A stretch of DNA of 64,000 nt, taken from the NCBI RefSeq assembly GCF_003312875.1, contig NZ_CP015163.1, forward strand, positions 1,922,001 to 1,986,000. Reading direction: 5' to 3'. This DNA comes from Amycolatopsis albispora. Its GTDB lineage: Bacteria > Actinomycetota > Actinomycetes > Mycobacteriales > Pseudonocardiaceae. Below are positions 59,475 to 64,000 of this stretch, in pieces; positions within the stretch are counted from its first letter, which is position 1, and every line of letters starts with the position of its first letter. A program made the translations under genes and the position numbers. The notes under the pieces are model-generated. The model saw only the letters and a program-made list of their open reading frames with translations. It did not search any database and was not told where the DNA came from.

Positions 59475-62400
59475 GACGCACCGACGAAACGACGTCGACC
59501 AGCTGGCTCGTGCCGGCGGCGGAGTTGTCGAGGTCGTTCGAAACGTAGGCTCGTCCTGGCCGCGTAGCCGAGGGCCGTTTGTGCATTGCGGCGATCCGCG
59601 GGAACGCGGTCACCGCGCCGAGGTCACCGATCCCGGTCAGGAACACCAGCTGCACGCCGCTCGCTTTCGCCACCCGCCGCTGCAAGTCGAGGAACGGCAG
59701 ATAGTTGGCTTTGCCGAGCGGGTTGTCGAGCGGAACCAGGCCGCCGACCGAGCTGGTGCGGTGACCGGTCCGCTGTTCGGTGCGCAGCCGGGCCATGACA
59801 CAGAAGAGCACCAGCGACGCAGTGAGGTTCTCCCCGCCGGACCACTTGCGCATGTCTTCGACCGCCGTTCGCCCGGTCGGCTGATCCGGAGCGGGCTTGA
59901 GGACCGATGCCCGGAATCCCGCGGTCACGGCGGCTTCGGTCGCCCGCCAGAGCAGTTCGGTCGGGTCGGTCTCGACCTTGCCCGCGCCCACCATCCGGTC
60001 CACCAGTTCGCCGATGCGCAACGCTGCCTGCTCCCGCGTCGGACGTTTCTTGGCGTCGACGGCCAGGAATCGGTAACCCGCCCACGGACCCACGCCCTCC
60101 GGTAGTTCGGACAAGGCCGATGCCCGGCCGAGCAGTCGCAGCGCGTCGTCCACGAGGTCGCCCAGGCGTGACACCACGTTCTGCTTGTGTTCCTGGACCT
60201 GGGTCAGCTGCCGGGTGATGGCCTGCTGCCGGGTCTCCAGGTCGTCGGCGAACTCACCCGCGCGCGCGGCGACGCGTTCATACAAGTGCTCACTGCGGAA
60301 CAGCTCCCTGAGCCGGCGCACCGCCTGGCCGTTCTCGTCTTCGGCCACTGCGGCGAACCGGTCGTCCGCTGCCCAGTTCCGGAGTCGTTCTGCATGTTGA
60401 GACCGATTTCCGAGGAGGCCGTTGTACTCGCTCTCGAGGGCCTCGAATCCCTGCACGAGCCGCTCGGTCTTCGCCCGGATCTCGTCATCGCGGTCCGGGA
60501 CGATCCCTCTCGCGACGTCGGCGGGATCGACGCTCCGGAACAGGTTGGCCTGGTCGAGAAGGACTCCGATCAAGCCCTTCGCGTCATCGGCCGCCCGACC
60601 GGCGTCGTCACGCTCCCGCTCCAGGAATCCCGCAGCAAGCTGCAGGCCGATGGCGAGTTCGTTGGACTCCGCCGCGTGCCGGAGGGCATCACCCCGGTCG
60701 GCCGGTTCCAACACCTGCTCCGTGTGGCGGGTCCGCCCGCGCGGAGTCGCCGTTCGCAACTCGGTCTCGGCCTCTCGCAACTCCGCTTCGGCCGCGCCGA
60801 GCTTGCGTTCGGTCGCGGTTTTCGCGTCACGTACCCGATCCAAGGCTTCCTGGCGAAGCTCGCGATCTTCGGCGACCGTTGTAGCTGAGAGCTGTGCGGC
60901 CCGCGCCCGTACTGGGCTGGCGTGGCGTTCCCACTTTTGCGCGCCGGCGCGAACGGTCTTCTCGGCTTCCGCCTCGGCACGGCGCAGTTCCGCTTCGGGG
61001 AACTGCCGGCGCAGAAGCTCCTTGCTCTCGGCGACGGCCGCCTCCGCGCTCTCCACGCTCTTGTCGGTAAAGATCGAGTGCGCTGGCAGCGTGGCACGGG
61101 TCGCGGTCCAGGTTCGTCTGCTCGACTCGAGTCCGCGACTCTCGTCACGAAAGCGCTCGATGTCGACGTCGGCGGATTCGTAGGTCGCGACAGCAGCCGT
61201 TTCCGCCTCCTTTTCGGCCTCCTGCAACGCAGGGATCGCTTCCATACGGGCGCTGGCCGGATTCACGACCTCCTGTTCCTCGCGTTCGAGGTCTTCGACT
61301 CGCGCCAGCGCGACGCGAAGTTCCGGCAAAGTCTCGCGCAGCCGGGCGTGTTCTTCGACGATTTCCGCGTGTTGCCCGCGCAGCTCGTCGCGGTCGCTGG
61401 TCGCGGCCGACTCCTCGGTCTCAGCATCTCGTGAAGCAGCCTTGGCCGACCTGAGGCGGTTGCGCAGCCCCGTGACGCCGTCGTCCGGGAAGGCTTGCAC
61501 CAGTGCTCGGATTTCAGCGATTTTCGCCGCTTCGCCATCGCGTTGCCGGTTCAGCCGTTCGAGCCGGTCCTGCCCGGCCGTCAGCCGATCCGCCCGACGG
61601 CGGTGTTCGTCGGCTGCGGCGGCCGCGTCGTAGCGCGCCGCCACCGGGCCGAGCACGACCCGTGGCGTCCGCTCCTCTTGGAAGACCCGCGCCGAAGCGA
61701 CCACGACAGCGTCGTCCAGCGTCGTTTCGATCCGCTCGGCTGCTTCGGCGGGATCGCCATAGATGACAACCCCCTCCACGACCTCGGGAAGCTCCGTGAT
61801 CTTCCTCCGCTGTTCTTCAGCAGGCACGTGATTCGCCAGGTAGCTCCACCCGGAGAACGCCGTGACACCTGCCGCGCGCAGCTCGGACAGCACCGCCTCG
61901 ACTGCGGGCCGGGGTGGCAGGAACCCGTCCGCCCGCAGGCCTTCCACCGCGTTCTCGTCTTGGACCAGTCCGGTTCGGACGCCGAGGATCTCGGCCTCGA
62001 TCCCTGCCACTGACCCGGTGAGCAGCGCGACCGCGTCGGCTGCGGATTCGGTCAGATCGACCGAATCCGCCTGAAGCAGCTGACGCAGCCGAGCATCGTC
62101 GCCGATCTGCGCCGCACGCTCCTCCAGGTTCGTCAGCTCGGCCTGCAACCGGTCGTGTACAGCACCTGCTCGTTGACGTTCCTGCCTGGCCGACTCGCAC
62201 CTGTCGTCGGCCGAGACGAGATCACGCGCCAACGACTCGCGTTCGCCCACCAACCGCTCCAGATCCGCTGTGCACACGCGCAGCCGGTGGCGATATCGCT
62301 CGACTGCGGCTTCCAGCCGTTCGGACGGCTCCAGTGTCCCCTTCTCGACGGCAGCGGCCCGGGTGGCCTGGAAGCGGTTGACCCGCTCGGTCAGCTCCCG

Positions 62401-63813
62401 GAGTTCGGAAGCCAGCTCCACATACCGCTCGTGAGCCGTCCGGCGGGCACGTTCGGCGGCTTCCTTCTCCCGCCGTGCGGCCGTCACCGCCGATGCGAGC
62501 GAGGCGAGCCGGAGCCGCGCGCCTTCAGCCGCCGCCTCGAGTGCACCTGCCCACTCCGCCTGTGCCGCTTCGAACAGTTCGATCAACGGCTGAGCTTCTT
62601 CGGCAGCGGCGGCCAAGGCCCCCTGCCGGACAGACAGGGCCGCGATCGCTTCGTCCAAAGCGGCTCGGTCCGCGACCGCCTCCCAGGCAGCCACGTCAAG
62701 GGCGAGCGCGCCTGCTCGTTCGGTCGCGTCGCTGACCTGGTCCCGCGCAGTCCGGACGCGGAACACAGCGGCGAGCCGCGTGTACTCGTCGCGTTGGCGA
62801 CGTGCGGCGTCGGCCTCGGCGCGTTTCTCCTTGAACCGATCGTCCAGGTGCTCCTGCCGCTCACGCTCGAGCCGCTGTAGCGCCGTCGCGCCGTCGGCCT
62901 TGTCCAGCAAGGCTTTCTTGAAGCCCGCGACACGAGCTCGCTCCTCGTCACGGGCCGCCGTCGCCGCTACTACCTTGCGGTGCGCCTCGCCCAGCGCGCC
63001 CACCTTCGGCTGGGCCTCCGCGCAGAACTCCCGCTCGGCCTCGTAGCCGGGCTGCTTCGCGATCTCCTTCTGTGTTTCGGAAAGCAGATCGCGCACGGGC
63101 GCGGTCCGGTTGCGGTCGCTGACGAACCTCAGCAGGTAGCGAACGAACGCCCCCGGCGAGTCGATTCCGTCGAACAACGCCTCGATGCCGCCTTCGGTGG
63201 CGTTGACTTCGGTGAAGTAGCGGAACAGATCCGGGTCGAAGCGCCGCTCGCGGAGCGCTTGGTGCCACTCCGCGATCGTCGAGCTGGCAACCACCACGTT
63301 CACTCCGTGCGCCGCCAGCTCGTTGAGGTGCCTGCGGAAACCGTCCCGGTCGCAGCGACCGGAGGTCCGGAAGGTGAACGGCAGATCGTCGAGGGCGGAC
63401 CCCTCGACCGCCGGCTCGGGGTGCACGCACCACCAGGTCCGTTTGAGGTTCTCCTTGCCCGCGGCGTTGTAGTCGCGCGGTCGCTGCCGCCCGTCCCATT
63501 CGTAGATCGCACCGGTCAGCAGGACACGTCCTTCGGAATCGGCCCACTCGGCGACGACGTGCGCGGTGTCGTGGCTTTGGACCAGATCCTCAAGCGTCCG
63601 TTTCTTCGTCCGAGTGGCGAGGAAGTCACGGCGGTCGGGCAGGATCAGCGCCAGCAACAAGGACAGCATCGTAGTTTTGCCGGCGCCGTTGCGCAGCCAC
63701 ACGATGCTATCCGCGGGCGCACCGTCGGCGTCGGTCAAGTCGACGAGCAGATCCGAGAACCGGTTGTCGGGCACGCCGATCGAGTCCAGGTAGAACCGGC
63801 GCAGGCGGTACAT
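59464..63813 (-). CDS. jetC: Large SMC-like coiled-coil ATPase, JetC-like
   Basis: 1449 residues. The N-terminal head carries WLRNGAGKTTML (Lys46). Long Glu/Arg/Ala-rich coiled coils with a central hinge-like globule (about 610-770) follow. The C-terminal head has signature KWSGGE (1325-1328) and LVPLDNPLGKAN with Asp1363. This head-coil-hinge-coil-head plan is that of SMC/MukB/JetC proteins. Two details are odd: Leu replaces the first P-loop Gly, and Asn-Pro follows the Walker B Asp where Glu is usual. The ATG follows directly on the stop of the upstream gene, and its end overlaps jetD. The JetC role rests on architecture plus the adjacent jetD. Confidence 0.78.
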   Translation of the reverse strand: MYRLRRFYLDSIGVPDNRFSDLLVDLTDADGAPADSIVWLRNGAGKTTMLSLLLALILPDRRDFLATRTKKRTLEDLVQSHDTAHVVAEWADSEGRVLLTGAIYEWDGRQRPRDYNAAGKENLKRTWWCVHPEPAVEGSALDDLPFTFRTSGRCDRDGFRRHLNELAAHGVNVVVASSTIAEWHQALRERRFDPDLFRYFTEVNATEGGIEALFDGIDSPGAFVRYLLRFVSDRNRTAPVRDLLSETQKEIAKQPGYEAEREFCAEAQPKVGALGEAHRKVVAATAARDEERARVAGFKKALLDKADGATALQRLERERQEHLDDRFKEKRAEADAARRQRDEYTRLAAVFRVRTARDQVSDATERAGALALDVAAWEAVADRAALDEAIAALSVRQGALAAAAEEAQPLIELFEAAQAEWAGALEAAAEGARLRLASLASAVTAARREKEAAERARRTAHERYVELASELRELTERVNRFQATRAAAVEKGTLEPSERLEAAVERYRHRLRVCTADLERLVGERESLARDLVSADDRCESARQERQRAGAVHDRLQAELTNLEERAAQIGDDARLRQLLQADSVDLTESAADAVALLTGSVAGIEAEILGVRTGLVQDENAVEGLRADGFLPPRPAVEAVLSELRAAGVTAFSGWSYLANHVPAEEQRRKITELPEVVEGVVIYGDPAEAAERIETTLDDAVVVASARVFQEERTPRVVLGPVAARYDAAAAADEHRRRADRLTAGQDRLERLNRQRDGEAAKIAEIRALVQAFPDDGVTGLRNRLRSAKAASRDAETEESAATSDRDELRGQHAEIVEEHARLRETLPELRVALARVEDLEREEQEVVNPASARMEAIPALQEAEKEAETAAVATYESADVDIERFRDESRGLESSRRTWTATRATLPAHSIFTDKSVESAEAAVAESKELLRRQFPEAELRRAEAEAEKTVRAGAQKWERHASPVRARAAQLSATTVAEDRELRQEALDRVRDAKTATERKLGAAEAELREAETELRTATPRGRTRHTEQVLEPADRGDALRHAAESNELAIGLQLAAGFLERERDDAGRAADDAKGLIGVLLDQANLFRSVDPADVARGIVPDRDDEIRAKTERLVQGFEALESEYNGLLGNRSQHAERLRNWAADDRFAAVAEDENGQAVRRLRELFRSEHLYERVAARAGEFADDLETRQQAITRQLTQVQEHKQNVVSRLGDLVDDALRLLGRASALSELPEGVGPWAGYRFLAVDAKKRPTREQAALRIGELVDRMVGAGKVETDPTELLWRATEAAVTAGFRASVLKPAPDQPTGRTAVEDMRKWSGGENLTASLVLFCVMARLRTEQRTGHRTSSVGGLVPLDNPLGKANYLPFLDLQRRVAKASGVQLVFLTGIGDLGAVTAFPRIAAMHKRPSATRPGRAYVSNDLDNSAAGTSQLVDVVSSVRRDP

Positions 63814-64000
63814 CTAGTCACGCTCCTCTTCCGCCTGCCGCGCTTCGGCGAACACGGCGTACACGGCGTCCTCGGTCACTTCGGCCAGGCCGATCCGGAA
63901 CCGATCGTTGAGTTGGTAGGCCTCACCGCGCTCGTCGTCGAGTGCCGGCTCGCGCCGAGCACGGCCCTTGTCGACGAGGTACTGCAGGAGCGCGTGGACG
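63814..64000 (-). CDS. JetB-like accessory subunit, C-terminal fragment cut by window edge
   Basis: Only the last 61 codons are visible, ending in TAG directly before the SMC-like ATG (zero spacing). The fragment reads HALLQYLVDKGRAR, then YQLNDRFRIGLAEVTE, and ends with an acidic helix AEARQAEEERD. That resembles the winged-helix C-terminus of MukE/ScpB/JetB-type partners. Operon position before jetC agrees with the jetA-jetB-jetC-jetD order. The identification is tentative since most of the gene lies outside. Confidence 0.5.
   Translation of the reverse strand, partial: VHALLQYLVDKGRARREPALDDERGEAYQLNDRFRIGLAEVTEDAVYAVFAEARQAEEERD

Overview
The window is very GC-rich DNA with short intergenic gaps, many 4-bp stop/start overlaps, frequent GTG starts and several start codons lying 6-7 nt after a TANNNT box. 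Together with F420-type luciferase-like oxidoreductases, an MptB-like mannosyltransferase and a large secreted-hydrolase repertoire, this points to a filamentous actinomycete. The style is closest to Pseudonocardiaceae such as Amycolatopsis; that placement is inference. No rRNA, tRNA, CRISPR array, phage or transposase gene was seen.

Layout. 1-4.0 kb: 3' end of an S9 peptidase, an S66 LD-carboxypeptidase, a squalene-cyclase-like protein and two flavin/F420 split-barrel proteins. 4.0-5.6 kb: an MptB-type polyprenol-phosphomannose mannosyltransferase. 5.6-13.3 kb: a peptide-scavenging module, with a Dpp/Opp ABC transporter divergent from an M55 D-aminopeptidase and an M20 hydrolase. 13.5-21.4 kb: two GH92 alpha-mannosidases, one exported and one apparently cytoplasmic, separated by a structured non-coding element. 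21.3-33.6 kb: FUSC transporter, malate dehydrogenase, POT peptide transporter, a 50-residue secreted peptide, M3 peptidase, histidine phosphatase, UppP, an LLM oxidoreductase, an aldo/keto reductase, a lipoprotein and a small DUF5703-like protein. 33.7-38.0 kb: proline catabolism (ProDH and P5C dehydrogenase) divergent from a PucR regulator over an 11-bp inverted repeat. 38.0-39.3 kb: a secreted SGNH hydrolase.

39.3-54.3 kb reads as one catabolic locus for mucin-type O-glycans or GalNAc. It has a secreted GH101 endo-alpha-N-acetylgalactosaminidase, a Tat-exported GH109 alpha-N-acetylgalactosaminidase, a sugar ABC transporter with its own ATPase, a DUF5107/TPR protein and two DeoR-type repressors. 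It also has an AgaS-like sugar-phosphate isomerase, a PfkB (tagatose-6-phosphate-type) kinase and a class II tagatose-bisphosphate-type aldolase. No obvious GalNAc kinase or GalNAc-6-phosphate deacetylase is in view.

54.3-57.2 kb holds an HxlR regulator, an SRPBCC protein, an F420-type LLM oxidoreductase and an SDR. From 57.4 kb the content changes: an orphan protein with two CxxC pairs and its own terminator, a decayed stretch, then the last genes of a Wadjet-like anti-plasmid defence operon. These are a JetD-like TOPRIM nuclease, a 1449-residue SMC-like ATPase with unusual ATPase motifs, and the tail of a JetB-like gene cut by the window edge.

Dispersed non-coding structure includes three copies of a long hairpin built on one conserved GAATGTGGCTTTC core at gene ends, an exact 23-bp repeat about 9.4 kb apart, an 85-bp foldback between the two mannosidases, and a nested 165-bp palindrome upstream of the phosphatase gene.
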